A stretch of DNA of 64,000 bases from Ahaetulla prasina (GCF_028640845.1 NC_080546.1:33005020-33069019); one strand, 5' to 3'. Shown: positions 10,338 through 21,739, counted from the stretch's first letter. Notes: generated by a model not told the origin, from the sequence alone. Translations and numbers: made by a program.

Positions 10338-10490
10338 TCTTCCAAAGCACACATTAACAGAACTGTCTTAGACCTTTGCCTTGCCTTTGCTAAATATTTG
10401 AGCAATTTGCATAATGGAGCCCCTTTGCTGAAGCAGCTCTGTGATCATATTCTCCTTAACTCTGTAATATGGATTTATACTCCAGCCAAG
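10338..10490 (+). CDS. LRBA: LRBA exon: armadillo-like helices
   Basis: Fifty-one codons, phase 0 to 0, starting SSKAHINRTVLDLCLAFAKY and ending VIWIYTPAK. Acceptor ..ccctctacag, donor AAG|gtaaga. It matches the human LRBA segment SSKSHVSRAVLELCLAFSKY with conservative changes only. Confidence 0.94.
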
Positions 10491-11547
10491 GTAAGATGCA
10501 TTCCATTTGTGAACAAGAGCGTAAAAAGACTGGATTTTTCTTTTAGTACTAATGTGATATACAGATTCAATAATTTAGATTTATTTTCCCTTTCCTATGT
10601 TAAAAGATATACAGTATTTTGGAGAAACATAATATGAACTAAGATATCCAGTTTAGTGTAGTAGTTAAGCAGTCAGAAACCAGGAGACTGGAAGTTTTAG
10701 TCTTGCATTGAGCAAAAACCCCAAGTGATCTTGGACCATTTACTTTCTCTGAGCCCTAGGAAGAAGGCAATAGCAAACCACTACTGAAAAACCTTGCCAG
10801 GAGAACTGCAGGCAGTTGTCAGGCTGTCTCCAAGAATGAGACACAATTGAACAGAAGGGGGGAAAAGTGAATTAATGATACAAATTAATGAAAAATGTTT
10901 CACCTGTGAAACTGTTTTAAGTACACAGCAGCTGTTTCAGGTGTTTCATGCTTAAAAGTACATTGGTCTGAGTGTTTTGTTTCAGGTAATAATTAATAGT
11001 AATTTATTACTACTAAATTGAACATTTTTGATAGTCTTATTTTTTTTAAGAAATTGTCCTTTTCCTTAAGAAAGCCATTTCATTTGGCTTGTTGAAGCAA
11101 GCTAATGTGAACGACCCTCTCCTTCTTGCGATACTTAAGTGAAAAAGAAAAGTAAACAGAGATCTTATTTCAACTTTTTACTATTTCATATGGCTTGGGA
11201 TATTCTTAGTTCAACTCCAATGAAATAGAACTTTTGAACTGTTTCAGATTTTATTCTGTGGAAAGCAGTTCAAGAGAATGAGCTTTGGTGGGTTGCTTTG
11301 TTTTGAATCCCAAACCCCAGTTTTTCTGTTTTGTACGTAAGCCCAGTATAGACATAATGCAATGAGATACCACAATATCAAATCTCTGAAAACCTTTGCA
11401 AATGTTATAAAACATATCTATTGGTATTAATTCTAGATAAATAAATGTATAAATAGAGCTTTGGGAGTGCTCATTTTGTTGCCTTTATTTAATTTCTCTT
11501 ATATATGCAATTTTAGTTACTCTCCTTTTTTTTATTGGATGATATAG
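10491..11547 (+). other. LRBA intron
   Basis: Holds a tRNA-type SINE relic at about 10650-10860; the rest shows nothing I can name. Confidence 0.6.
10650..10860 (+). mobile_element. Old tRNA-derived SINE
   Basis: The sequence cagtttagtgtagtagttaa, then agttttagtcttgcattgag, then atcttggaccatttactttc follows the common squamate SINE (A-box-like, B-box-like, then body). It ends in caagaatgagacacaattg and A-rich sequence. Strongly mutated. Confidence 0.5.
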
Positions 11548-11716
11548 GTTCAGTTGATGTTGTACACTTACTTGTCCACTGAATTCATTGGCATAGCAAA
11601 TATATATAATGCAATTAGACGAGTTGGCACAGTTCTATTGGCAATGCATACCTTGAAGTATTACTATTGGGTGGTTAATCCTCAAGACCGTAGTGGAATT
11701 ACTCCTAAAGGTTTAG
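11548..11716 (+). CDS. LRBA: LRBA exon: armadillo-like/DUF4704 region
   Basis: 169 bases, phase 0 in, one base over out. It encodes [20 protein letters not shown], then [18 protein letters not shown] and [13 protein letters not shown]. Acceptor ..gatgatatag has few pyrimidines next to the AG; donor TTTAG|gtaagt is strong. The leftover G joins AT of the exon at 13664 to make the Asp of GLDGPRP. Confidence 0.94.
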
Positions 11717-12339
11717 GTAAGTATTTATTTTCTTGTTTTATAACAATAGCACAACATTTGGAACTGTGAATAAGTTAGATGCTGAAATAACATAATATTT
11801 TAAATATTTATAGAATTTAATTATTTGTGTGATACTGGGTGATGTGTATTCTTTTAAAACTCTAGTGTCATAACCCATTTGTGTGTGTGTATATGTATAT
11901 GTATATATGTATATGGAATTACTCTTATAGTTAGATATATGCAAAACATACTTCTTGAATACTAAATATACTAAATGTTGAATACTAAAATGTTTCAACA
12001 AATATCTAAATGTTACGTTTTCCTTCTGGACCATGCTGTTTTGGTTATTGTGTAGATGGTTTCAACATTTTCCAGACTGAGGTTGATTTACTTTTAGAAA
12101 ATTTTTGACCATCCCTGGAACAGCCAGAAAAAAAAAAGTCAAAATAGTCAATGAAAAGAATTATTTTCTTCCTGGAAAAATATGTTTTTTCATATCCCTA
12201 GTAAAGAATAAACAGGCCAAGATAATAAATTATACAAATGTAGGAAAGTGTTTTTAAATCAGTTTATTTAATTTCAGCACCCCCCCCCCAAATATTACAA
12301 TGGATAAGAAATTCACATGGAATTTGCAATCTGCTAAAG

Positions 12340-12530
12340 ATAGGCAGTGTAGAATGTACTATTCCACCTTAGGCATAAAGCCAGCTGGGTGAACATTGAA
12401 TCAGACACTCAATTTCAGCCCTAGGAAGCAGGCAGTGCCAAACCAGTTCACAAATATTTGCCAAGAAAACTGCAAGGATTAGTCTAGGCAGTTGCCAGGA
12501 GTTAACATTGACTCAAAGGAATCCAAAGGG
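12340..12530 (+). mobile_element. SINE relic of the 10650-10860 type
   Basis: Shares ccttaggcataaagccagct, tttcagccctaggaagcagg and gccaagaaaactgcaaggat with that family. The 5' end is poorly preserved. Confidence 0.45.
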
Positions 12531-12694
12531 CTTGAAAACCGCAGTTAAAAATAAATACAAATATGACCTTTTTTCATAGTTCTTTTGCTGTTGTAATGAT
12601 GTCATCGTAAACCTTCATGAAGAAGTTACTAACTCTTACCTGGATTCATTCTTTAACTTAACATATAATATATTTAGTTGGGTTTGGCTTAGGA

Positions 12695-12825
12695 CAGGGG
12701 TGTCAAAATGCCGGCCCATGGGCCAGATGCATCATGTGTAGACCATGCCCACTCCAGCTCCGCAAAGGAAAAAATGTTGTGAAATGTCACGTGACGGCAA
12801 TGTGATGTTGCAAGTGTGAAACCAG
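12695..12825. mobile_element. Partial hAT-type element (same family as 21098)
   Basis: Starts CAGGGGTGTCAAAATGCC, then gcccatgggccagatgcatc and cacgtgacggcaatgtga, matching 21098-21232, but lacks the TTTGACACCCCTG end. Confidence 0.55.
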
Positions 12826-12844
12826 TAGCTTAGGAGGCTCTGCA

Positions 12845-13040
12845 AACCCAAGCACTGTGAATTATATAGATATTATTTGTGACTTAGCACAGCATCAACT
12901 GGGTAACAGGACCAGTCACTCTCACTTAGCCCAACCCACCTCACAGGATTGTCGGGAAATTAGAAGGAGAAAGAAGTGTTGGATGTATTCATTGTCTTGA
13001 GTTATTTGTAAAAATAAAGGTGGGATAGGAATAAAACAAA
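12845..13040 (+). mobile_element. SINE 3' half
   Basis: Contains agtcactctcacttagccca and cccacctcacaggattgtcg, then an A-rich end, as in squamate tRNA-SINE bodies (inverted at 18610-18700). Confidence 0.45.
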
Positions 13041-13663
13041 AAATATTGCTCCTTATGATGCATGCAAAACTTGTAATGCACAGTTACAACAAACCGTGAC
13101 TTAGTATTCCTTCTGTAAATAAAGACACTTGACCAAAGCTGCCAAGGGATAGTGCCTATTTGAGATATGACCAAGAGACTGGAGATGGTTTGCAATATTC
13201 AGAAGCAAAAAATCTCAAAAACAAAAAATACTGGTCAGCAAGGAAGACAGTTCTCTGGGACTGGTGATGTAAAAAGAAAGAGGGAGTGAGCCTGATTTAA
13301 GCACAAATGAGGACACTAGGAGCTGTTTCCAGATATTAAAAAAAAAAGAGATCAGAAAGGTTTTCCCCTAAGAAATATACATATATTTCATATTTCTGAC
13401 GCACAGCTTTCTACTGAAAAGGATTGAAACAATCCACTGCTTAAGTTGGATGAAAACATTCTAGCTTAAAACATTTGATTTGAGTTTTGTAAAAATATTA
13501 ACCTGATTAAAGTAAATCCATAATGATTGAAATATTCCATATGTTTGAACTAACAATGTTTTCTTTAATATGCAGCACAAACAATTAGGAATTACGGTAA
13601 TTGTATTGTAATAATCACAGAATTTAAGTATATGATGTAATATAATGTATCTTTCATATTAAG

Positions 13664-13743
13664 ATGGACCTCGACCTAATCAGAAAGAAATTCTTTCTCT
13701 GCGAGCCTGTTTACTGATGTTTATTAAGCAGTTGGTGACAAAG
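13664..13743 (+). CDS. LRBA: LRBA exon: DUF4704 region
   Basis: Eighty bases completing an Asp codon and giving GPRPNQKEILSLRACLLMFI, then KQLVTK; leaves in phase 0. Acceptor ..ttcatattaag, donor AAG|gtaaga. The GPRPNQKE motif is conserved in BEACH-family LRBA/NBEA proteins. Confidence 0.93.
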
Positions 13744-14127
13744 GTAAGAAATCTTAAAATTGAGATTGTGTTGTTCAGTTTTATTTTCTTACACAGGAAT
13801 CTGCCCTGCTTACTGTTTTCTAGAATTGTTAAGATGCTAAGGGAAGGGAACTCAAAGTCTAGGAATCATCATTCCAATTCAAATGGATTGCATTGGTGGT
13901 TAGCGGGGGGGGGGGGGGCTTCTTGCTTTAGAGTGTACCTTATATTTCTGATGACTTGAACATTTGCTGTAGGAAGTACAGAATAATTAGCCTGTGAATA
14001 ATTAAGGTGAGGAAGATGGTGCAGCCCTTTAAATGTCCCATGTCTCACCAGAGCTGCTTTCTTCTTCAATTAACAATTGCTTTCTCTGTAACATAGAAAA
14101 CCGACTGTAGAAAAAGGCTCACTGGTC

Positions 14128-14373
14128 CAGTGGTGGATTTCAACATTTTTTACTATCGGTTCTGTGGGTGTGGTTTGATTGGGGATTACCTCCCCAATCC
14201 ATTGGAAAGATACTGCAAAATCCCCATTTCCTCCTAATCAGCTGGGATTTGGCAGGCAGAGAATAGATGGGGGTAGGGCAAGTCAGAATTTTTACTACTG
14301 GTTCTCCGAACTACTCAAAATTTCCACTACTGGTTCTCCAGAACTGGAGAGAACCTGCTGAAACCCACCTCTG
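14128..14373. mobile_element. hAT-type MITE, 246 bp
   Basis: Ends CAGTGGTGGATTTCAA and CTGAAACCCACCTCTG; flanks CACTGGTC (14120-14127) and CAGTGGTC (14374-14381), seven of eight the same. Internal gttctgtgggtgtggtttg is shared with 23962-24269. Confidence 0.78.
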
Positions 14374-14384
14374 CAGTGGTCTAT

Positions 14385-15055
14385 CAAGTCTACCCTTTCA
14401 GTTTTTTTAAAAAAAATTGTTAGACGATGGATATGTTTTTATCCCAAGCATGTTTAAATTTGGTTGCTGGTGATTGACCTACTACCTCTGCTGGAAATTG
14501 GTTCCATGCTTCCACTACTCTTTCTGTGAAGTAATACTTTCAAACATTACTTTTGAACTTCCCTCCTGTCAGTTTGGTGTTATGCCCCCATGCTCTTGAT
14601 TTTTGCTTAATATTGAAAATGCTGCCTTCTAAAATTTTATTCATATCCATAATCAGAGGAGGTATTCAGCAGGTTGTGACCAGTTCTGGAGAACAGGTAG
14701 CGGAAATTTTGAGTAGTTTGGAGAATCACCTCTGACTGGCCCCACCCCCATTCTCTGCCTCTTGAGTCCCAGTTGATTGGGAGGAAATGGGGATTTTGCA
14801 GTAACCTTCTGGAGTGGGATAGGAATGAATATTTTACAGTGTCCTTCTCTGCCATGCCCACAGAACTGGTAGTAAAAAATTTTGAAATCCCACCACATAA
14901 TATATTTAAAGTTTTCAGTCATGTTCCTCCCCTTCTGTCCTCCAGGCTCCATCAATACCTCCAATCTCTTCTGATATGTTTTGTCCCTCAGACTTTGCCC
15001 CGTTTTGTTGCCCATCCCTGGACTGGCTCAATCTTATCAATATCTTTTTAAAGTG
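14385..15055 (-). mobile_element. CR1-like LINE 3' part, interrupted
   Basis: On the minus strand it reads like the end region of CR1 elements (..gccagtccagggatgggcaa, aaaacatatcagaagagatt, gaagtattacttcacagaaa, ggaaccaatttccagcagag). It is split by the hAT MITE at 14653-14897. No intact reading frame. Confidence 0.5.
14653..14897. mobile_element. hAT-type MITE inserted in the CR1-like repeat
   Basis: It is the reverse orientation of the 14128 and 23962 family: CAGAGGAGGTATTCAGCAGG at the left, then accagttctggagaac and ccacagaactggtag, ending TTTGAAATCCCACCAC. The target duplication is blurred (only CATAAT is shared on both sides). Confidence 0.65.
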
Positions 15056-15614
15056 AGGATTTCTTTCTTGAAGTGAAGATTGATATAGTAGAAAAAAGAG
15101 GGTTTAACCATGCTGTGAATCCAATTTTGTTATCAAACTGATGTGTACATACAGAAACTGTGCCCATGGCAAAGCTCAAGCCATCCATCTTGTCCTATTT
15201 CTCTGCCTTTTGTTTTCCGTCCCTCTTTCATTATTGCCCTTGTCATATTGCCTGACTGAAAAAAATTAAATTAATAAAGCTCCCAAAAAGATAAGTGAAA
15301 ATAACTGAAAGAGGCAACTATCTCCAGCTGAAAAAAAGGCAGAAGCCTTATAGGACGAATGTTTTAAAAATATTTTCAGAGCTTGGAATTGGTAGAATAT
15401 TTGATTTGCTTTAAGAATGCTTGAAGCTTTATTAAATAACACGCTCAGTATTTCTTCTTATTTGTGACTCTAAGGCAAGGCAAGTTAATAGATCTATATG
15501 ATTATACCATATACGATTAAGAATATTGTCTTTTTTGGTATCAATTGTATATCCTGGAAGAGTGAAAAACTGCTTTCTTTCATTATAGTTTGGGACGTAT
15601 GTAAATATGTAGAC

Positions 15615-15688
15615 ATTCATTTATCTATTTATTTGTCAAATTTATATAGCCACCCATCTCACAAACAAAGTGACTCTGGATGGTCCAG
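15615..15688 (-). repeat. CR1 3' tail fragment
   Basis: Short stretch atttatatagccacccatct then agtgactctgga, a widespread squamate CR1 tail in reverse; compare 20145-20215 and 47445-47510. Confidence 0.5.
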
Positions 15689-15689
15689 G

Positions 15690-15952
15690 TTTTTTTTTTA
15701 TTTACATTTATATCCCGCCCTTCTCCGAAGACTCAGGGCGGCTTACAGTGTGTAAGGCAATAGTCTCATTCTATTTGTATATTTACAAAGTCAACTTATT
15801 GCCCCCCCAACAATCTGGGTCCTCATTTTACCTACCTTATAAAGGATGGAAGGCTGAGTCAACCTTGGGCCTGGTGGGATTCGAGCCTGCAGTAATTGCA
15901 GGCTGCTGTGTTTTAATAACAGGCTATCTTACAGCCTGAGCCACCACGGCCC
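15690..15952 (-). mobile_element. Sauria-type tRNA-derived SINE, minus strand
   Basis: T-run at the left, then cgcccttctccgaagactca, then the middle aacaatctgggtcctcattt, and the tRNA-like head (ggattcgagcctgcagtaat..cctgagccaccacggccc) at the right. It is the inverted copy of 22889-23146. Confidence 0.8.
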
Positions 15953-16309
15953 TTTTACTTTGTGTCTTTTTAATTAAAATTCAAGATATTTTGCTTCTAA
16001 CAATTCTATTTGAAGTTTTCAACAAATTAGTCAGAAGACTACTTTAAATGCATAAAAATTGGTGGGAATGTTTAAAGCTACTTTTATATTCAAACATACA
16101 ATTTGTCTCTCTGGTTTGATAACTGGCAGTGACTCTGAGATTTTGTGCCATGGTATGGTTATTCCAAATTAATTGAAAGACTATACTTGGGAGCTCCTTC
16201 AGGCAAACGTAAGCTCTGTTATTGAGCCACAGTCCTCTTTTATTGAGTAAGCTGTAATCCATATAGCCCCCCTTTAAATCAATGAAGGCCAAGAGTACAA
16301 GATCTAAAG

Positions 16310-16486
16310 CAGTGGCGCCCTGGGCACCCGGGACTGGTTCTGTGGAGAGAAGTTTTACTATGGACTGGAGGGGGTGTAGTTTTGTGTGCTGTCTGCATCC
16401 CATGGGCTTCGCTCATTTGTGTGCCCCAGTTTCTGGCATGCTGCGGACTGATGCCAATCTACAAACTGGGGAGTTGGGGAGCCCTG
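16310..16486. mobile_element. hAT-type MITE, 177 bp, perfect 8-bp duplication
   Basis: Starts CAGTGGCGCCCTGGG and ends GGGGAGCCCTG. ATCTAAAG is found at both 16302-16309 and 16487-16494. Different ends from the 14128 family, so a separate hAT family. Confidence 0.85.
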
Positions 16487-16707
16487 ATCTAAAGGATCGA
16501 TATATGGGGATGTATGGAATCTATGTAGTACACATAGTCATAGGGACCTGTATGGAAATTAATACTAATATTAACTAAAATTAATACTGAAGTCATGTAT
16601 TAATGAATCCAAAATATTTCAGTAGTATTTATGTTAGAGAGAGACTTTTCTCTTTTGCTTTTAAATACATTACTTGAATTACATTTCTCTTGATTTTATC
16701 TTTTAAG

Positions 16708-16770
16708 GACTATGGAGTAAAAGAAGATGAACTCCAGGGCATTCTGAATTATCTTCTTACCATTCATGAG
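16708..16770 (+). CDS. LRBA: LRBA exon: DUF4704 region (21 codons)
   Basis: Sixty-three bases, phase 0 to 0, encoding DYGVKEDELQGILNYLLTIH then E. Acceptor ..atcttttaag, donor GAG|gtaaac. It corresponds to human LRBA DSGVKEDELQAILNYLLTMHE. It is the smallest constitutive exon in the window and symmetrical, so skipping it would keep frame; nothing in the sequence shows that this occurs. Confidence 0.92.
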
Positions 16771-17362
16771 GTAAACAAAGTTAGCAACTTGCTTCCAAGA
16801 AGCTTTTGAATAAAATATTCCCTCCTACCATCCAATAACATTGAAGTAAAAAAAACATGCATAACATTGATTGAAACTACAGAAACTACAGATTTAAGAA
16901 CCCTTATCGTGAAGTTTATTTGTGTAACAGGATTCTATAGTTTTTTTTAAATTCATTTCATCGAACTGGAATATCGAGGTGGGGGGGACACAACACACAG
17001 AGAAAAGAACAAATCATGTACCCACAAAGGATTTTTTTTCATGAAAAACAAAATAATAATACAATTTTAAATAAAGTATTTCTGGATACATGTGAAAAAT
17101 GTGCCACCTACAATAAGTCAAGCCCTTAAAATTGTTTGTTTTAAATTTACACAATTTACTTATCCACATGGCACTTTTTTCACTGTATTTCAATTAAAAT
17201 GTGAGGCTCTGCTTATTTATGGATGAGTTTATCCATGTTTATGCTCCAGCTGTATGCATATTTCTAAAAAGTATTGCTACATATACTTCCTGATAAGCTC
17301 GTTCATGGATAAGCTGAACACAATTTTGAGGGTGAATTTTGCCACTTAAAATTCTTGGCTTG

Positions 17363-17440
17363 TCTGCAAGTATATACCATAAGGCAATAAGTACAAGTAA
17401 GCATACTTGTACTTATTGCCTTATGGTATATACTTTCAGA
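17363..17440. repeat. Near-perfect inverted repeat (hairpin), 37-bp arms, 4-base loop
   Basis: Arms 17369-17399 and 17404-17434 are perfectly complementary over 31 bp around the loop AGCA. With one mismatch the pairing extends to 17363-17399 and 17404-17440. AT-rich, no named repeat around it. Confidence 0.9.
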
Positions 17441-17734
17441 TTACTATTGCGATTATCTATAGCTTCATATTTTGGTTTCAGGAAGAGTTTGATGCAAGAA
17501 GTAATATCAAACATTTAGAAAGTGGGATATTAATATAAATAAACTAATTTGCTTTCAAGGCATTAAAATGGGTAATTTTACATCATAAGTAGCTTGCCCC
17601 AAACCCTTTGAGTTCTACGTGCATTAATTCTGGCACTTAGAAATAATGCTTTCTCTTCAAAACACTGATGGTGATATCCTGAAGCATCTAAAAACTAAAT
17701 GGAATTTGTTTTATTTTATCTATAATAATACAAA

Positions 17735-18175
17735 TGTTTGCTGCATAATATTGCAGACTTAAGAACTGTCAATAAGAACGACAAAAAGTCTCGATAACGG
17801 ATGCTGCAGTATCTGAAGATAGCAGAGAAGAAAGAAAGAACTATAGTGGAAAAATCACAAAATATAAAGAACTGCAAATACAAGTAGAAAGAGTGTGGTA
17901 AAAGAAAACAAAGATAGTAGCTATAGTGATAAGGGTCTTGGGTGCAATCCCAAAACATCTAGAGAACCACTTGAACACCATTGGCATTAACAAATTTACA
18001 ATCAGTCGGTTGCAAAAGGCAACTTTACTCAGAATAGCTCACGTTTACGATAAGACATTTAACACCATCAACATCTGCCTATTCCACTGTCCTTGGAAGT
18101 GACTTGATAGGTGGATAAAAATGCCAAATCAAGGCTAAACATTTGGCTGACTATGTGGTGAACAATTATAATAAT
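17735..18175 (+). pseudogene. Non-LTR retrotransposon 3' coding relic
   Basis: With frame breaks, the + strand reads like KELQIQVERVW..K, then IVIRVLGAIPKHLENHLNTI, then KFTISRLQKATLLRIAH. This resembles the C-terminal tail of R4/Dong-like and related LINE proteins, followed by ..tggtgaacaattataataatg. Several stops break it. Family assignment is tentative. Confidence 0.4.
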
Positions 18176-18379
18176 GTATTTTGCCCCTTAAACAAGGGGC
18201 AGAACAAATCAAGTAATTACAAAAATTCCATTCAGTGTCTGTGATCACAATTTAACAGGCAATCTCTATTAACAACTAAAGCAAACCCAAACATAGCCAT
18301 CCTAGCTATGGAAAACATGCTGAAATATGGCAGATTGCATACAAAATTATGTATTTTTTTTAATGTATAATTATTGTAA

Positions 18380-18450
18380 GACATGGGTGTCTTACATCGC
18401 GTGTCCGACGCGGTGGGTCGGACACGACTTCGCAAATAACAACAACATTG
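18380..18450 (+). repeat. Short CpG-containing repeat ending in AAC units
   Basis: gtgtccgacgcggtgggtcg then gacacgacttcgcaaataac and aacaacaac. The gtgtccgac/gtcggacac arms pair. Family not recognised. Confidence 0.4.
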
Positions 18451-18604
18451 TAAGATAGATACTAACCTGGGAATGCCAACATTAATATTATTTTATCTTT
18501 TAGCATATATTCTTTAGTTATGATTTCTATTATTAGATTTTATTCTGCATGTACTGTATGTATACAGTCAAATTAAGGCAGCAAACATATGTAATTTTTT
18601 TACT

Positions 18605-18740
18605 TCCTATTTTCACCACAACCACCACCCTATGAGTTGGGCTGGTCTCAGGGAGAGTGACTGGCCCAATGTCACCCAGCCAGGCTTTTAGGCCAATCTC
18701 TTGACCGCTTTTTACCAAACTGGTCCCATGTTCTCTCTTG
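18605..18740 (-). mobile_element. SINE body, minus strand
   Basis: Reverse of the SINE 3' half at 12845-13040: tatgagttgggctggtctca, then gtgactggcccaatgtcacc and cagccaggcttttaggcc. Confidence 0.5.
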
Positions 18741-20263
18741 AATCGCAGTCTATAATTCTTCAGGTGCTCTAGCTGTTATTTCTGTGCTTTCATTTTAATT
18801 TATGCTTCTTGATTTAACTCCTTTGTGTCTGGTTCTTAAACTTTTAGATCCAACCTACTTTGTCTTATAGTTACTTGCATGACTTTCAAATGACTGACTA
18901 CTAGTTGACATTACTTGGCTCAGCTGTTTTTGAAATGCTGCCGCAGCAGCCATTCTAGGCTTTCAACAAGGAGGTGGGTTGGGGCCTGCACTGTCTTTTT
19001 TATTGGCTTCTGCTGGGCTTGCAGGTGCCTGAGGTATGCTTGGGCTGCATGCCAGAGTCTATGAAATGAATGATGCCTACATATTTATGCTGCACCTGAT
19101 CTCATTCTCCAGTCTGCTCAGTCTTTGCCAGTTGGTTGGCCATTTACAAGAATTCTTCCTACTTTCTTCCCCATTCCCAATGCCTCCTTATCCAGTCTCA
19201 GTTTCTAATGTCCTCTGGTTATCTTTCTTGTGAGACTTCAGGTCTTTCTTCTGTCTTTTCTCCTTTCTCCTTTTCTTTTTCTTCTCTTCCACTTTTCCTC
19301 TTCAATGCCATAACTAGTTCCAGAGTCAAGCACTTTTAAAAGTCCAGGTCAATCAATTCCACAGGGTGGGGCCTTAAAGGAGAACAGGTAAGGGGAGCAT
19401 GGGCTTTCCATTCACTGCACATTCTTATTTTCACAGTCTGCTTATATTTAATCAACTGCTTTCTAAATATGGAGTGTGTTTATTTAGTACTTTGAGCAGC
19501 TTTGTTATTGTCAATTTCTTAAAGTATTGCTGGATTTCAGTATTAGATTTATGCATTTTTTTACATAGTTACTATTTGATTTTGTAAAAATGTGTGATTT
19601 TTTTTTGTATAGCAATGCTAGTTTAGGACTGAAGTCTGAAACAGTTTAGCAACAGATTGTTTTATGTTTTTTGTATATCAGGACATGTGCTAATCGGTGG
19701 TTTTGGTGTTAGGAATCAAACATAAAAAGCAGCAAAAGCTGTTATTTGAATAACAGTATCCCCGCCATACTAAATTGCTTCTGAGTGTCTCTTCTGAAAC
19801 TCTGATTTATAGCATGGAATAAATGATTGTTTGGTTTAAAATGTATCAAAGCTTTCATGAGCCAATGGATCTATTTCCTTGGGTTCTAATATGGCCTGCT
19901 TTTATATATTCACTTTTTTTTAGTACAGGTAGTAGGGATAACTTTGTGAGTTCCTTAGGTATGTTTAGATAGATCTGAGTTAAGTTTTGGGGTTTTGGTT
20001 TTTTTTTTTTTAGTTTAGATTGTCAGTTTTTCCTTATTATTGCTTCCTTTGGCTTTTACGACTGTCATCATGAAATTTCATAAGTATCCTTTACATATTT
20101 CTTATGATATCATTACATGAATACTGTAATGTGAAACTGCATTTTTTATTCATTAAAAAATTATACAGCCACCCATCTTGCTTTGATGACTAGATGGCTA
20201 AGAATAAATTACAACTCTAACAATAAAACCCAGAAAGTTAGAAAAATAAATACCACAACATTA

Positions 20264-20700
20264 CAGCTGGTCCTTGACCTATGTACGACTTTTCACTTAA
20301 TGACCAGAGTTACTATGGACTAAAAAAAAATCATGACCCATCTCAGAACTTACGACATCTTAGAACTTATGACTGCTGCATCACCCCTGCAGTCATACGA
20401 CCACATTCTGGGTGCTTAGCAATTGTCTGGCATTTGTGACTGGTTCCAGCATCCCACAGTCACTTAACCACATTTTGTAATGTTTTTGCCAGAAACTGGC
20501 AAAGCCACCATTGGATAAAAGCGGATTCACACTTATGACCATAAGATTCACTTAAGAGCAAGGTTGATTTGCTTAATGACTTAATGTCAGCTATAAAAAC
20601 GGTTGTAAATTGAGTATGGTCACGTGGTGCCTCAACTTATGACTGCAATTTACAACTAAAATTCCAATCCCAATTTTGGTCATAATTTGAGGACTATCTA
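20264..20700 (+). mobile_element. TA-flanked terminal-inverted-repeat element (copy 2)
   Basis: Ends CAGCTGGTCCTTGACC and ataatttgaggactatcta, with TA on both sides (20262-20263; 20701-20702). The body holds many alternating acttatgac/gtcataag motifs, so it can fold back at many places. No coding capacity. Confidence 0.68.
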
Positions 20701-21097
20701 TAATGTAGACAAGTTCTCAAAATGTTCATGTCACAATCATGTAGCCTTACAGCTGAGTTTATCTGTTATCTTGACCCTATACCTGAGGAAATAACAAAGA
20801 TTTTAAAGCTTCTTCGAAGGCCCAAATTACTCAGTTTTGGGACGAATAGAACAAGCAATTAGGAAAACTCTGTGTTAGAGGAAGCACCTCTTCTGACTCC
20901 CACTAGATGATACTGCTTCAAGAAAACAACTTGGAACATGCTTGCTCTGTAAGTCCTGGTAGGACTGAAAATATCGTGAATATGTCTCAAGCATCTTCCA
21001 TTTTGTCTAATCCTAAATTTAACAAGTGCTAATTACTATGGTCATCAATGAAAAAAACACTATATGTGAAACACTTTTCTCTTTGTTTGGTCTATGA

Positions 21098-21232
21098 GAG
21101 GGGTGTCAAACCTGCGGCCAGCGGGCCAGATGTATCACACGCTGGCCACGACCACCCCCAGTTTAGCAAAGGGGGAAAAAGTTGTGATGCATCACGTGAC
21201 AACAATGTGACACCGTGAATTTGACACCCCTG
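21098..21232. mobile_element. hAT-type MITE, 135 bp
   Basis: Ends GAGGGGTGTCAAACC and GAATTTGACACCCCTG; flanks GTCTATGA (21090-21097) and GTCTATAA (21233-21240), seven of eight the same. Contains ggccagcgggccagatg. Confidence 0.78.
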
Positions 21233-21452
21233 GTCTATAATGACAGAGGAGCAATTGAATCATGAATTGATAAAAATATACTGTGTTTCCCCAAAAATAA
21301 GACCCTGTCTTATATTTTTTTGAACCCTGAAATAAGTGCTTGGCCTTATTGCCATGCGCTCAAAAGCCCGATGGGGCTTATTATTTTGGGGAAAACAGGA
21401 TACAAAATTTGAAATGTAGTATCAGCTTTAACATGAGTTTTTTTATACTTAG

Positions 21453-21550
21453 GATGAAAATTTAATGGATGTTTTGCAATTGCTTGTTGCTCTCATGTCT
21501 GAGCACCCCAGTTCTATGATACCTGCTTTTGATCAGAGGAATGGATTACG
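21453..21550 (+). CDS. LRBA: LRBA exon: DUF4704 region
   Basis: Ninety-eight bases, phase 0 in, two bases over out. It encodes [20 protein letters not shown] then [13 protein letters not shown]. Acceptor ..tatacttag, donor TTACG|gtaaga. The CG is completed by T of the exon at 22726 to give Arg. Confidence 0.94.
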
Positions 21551-21739
21551 GTAAGAAATAAATTCCAGTAGAAATAGCAATAATTAGTTGAATTTTTGGC
21601 TGTCTTATAAGATAAATGTCTTTTGTTACATATTAATATGGAGTTGTTTTGTATAATTCATATTCAAGAATGTAGTTTGAAACAATAATTCTATCTGTCT
21701 TTATCGTTTGAAATTCAAAAAACATCATAAAATCGGATC

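Larger units (their letters stand above)
11717..13663 (+). other. LRBA intron
   Basis: Holds an imperfect TG/TA run (11880-11915), a SINE relic (about 12340-12530), a partial hAT end (12695-12825) and a SINE 3' half (about 12845-13040). Nothing else seen from 13041 to 13663. Confidence 0.6.
13744..16707 (+). other. LRBA intron
   Basis: Repeat-dense: a G-run (13906-13918), two hAT MITEs (14128-14373; 14653-14897), a CR1-like 3' part (about 14385-15055), a CR1 tail (15615-15688), a SINE (15690-15952) and a hAT element (16310-16486). Bases 15060-15610 and 15960-16300 show nothing I can name. Confidence 0.65.
16771..21452 (+). other. LRBA intron
   Basis: Holds a near-perfect hairpin (17363-17440), a LINE relic (about 17735-18175), a short repeat (18380-18450), an inverted SINE body (18605-18740), a CR1 tail (20143-20250), a TA-type element (20264-20700) and a hAT MITE (21098-21232). 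Bases 18750-20140 show pyrimidine-rich stretches but nothing I can name. Confidence 0.65.
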
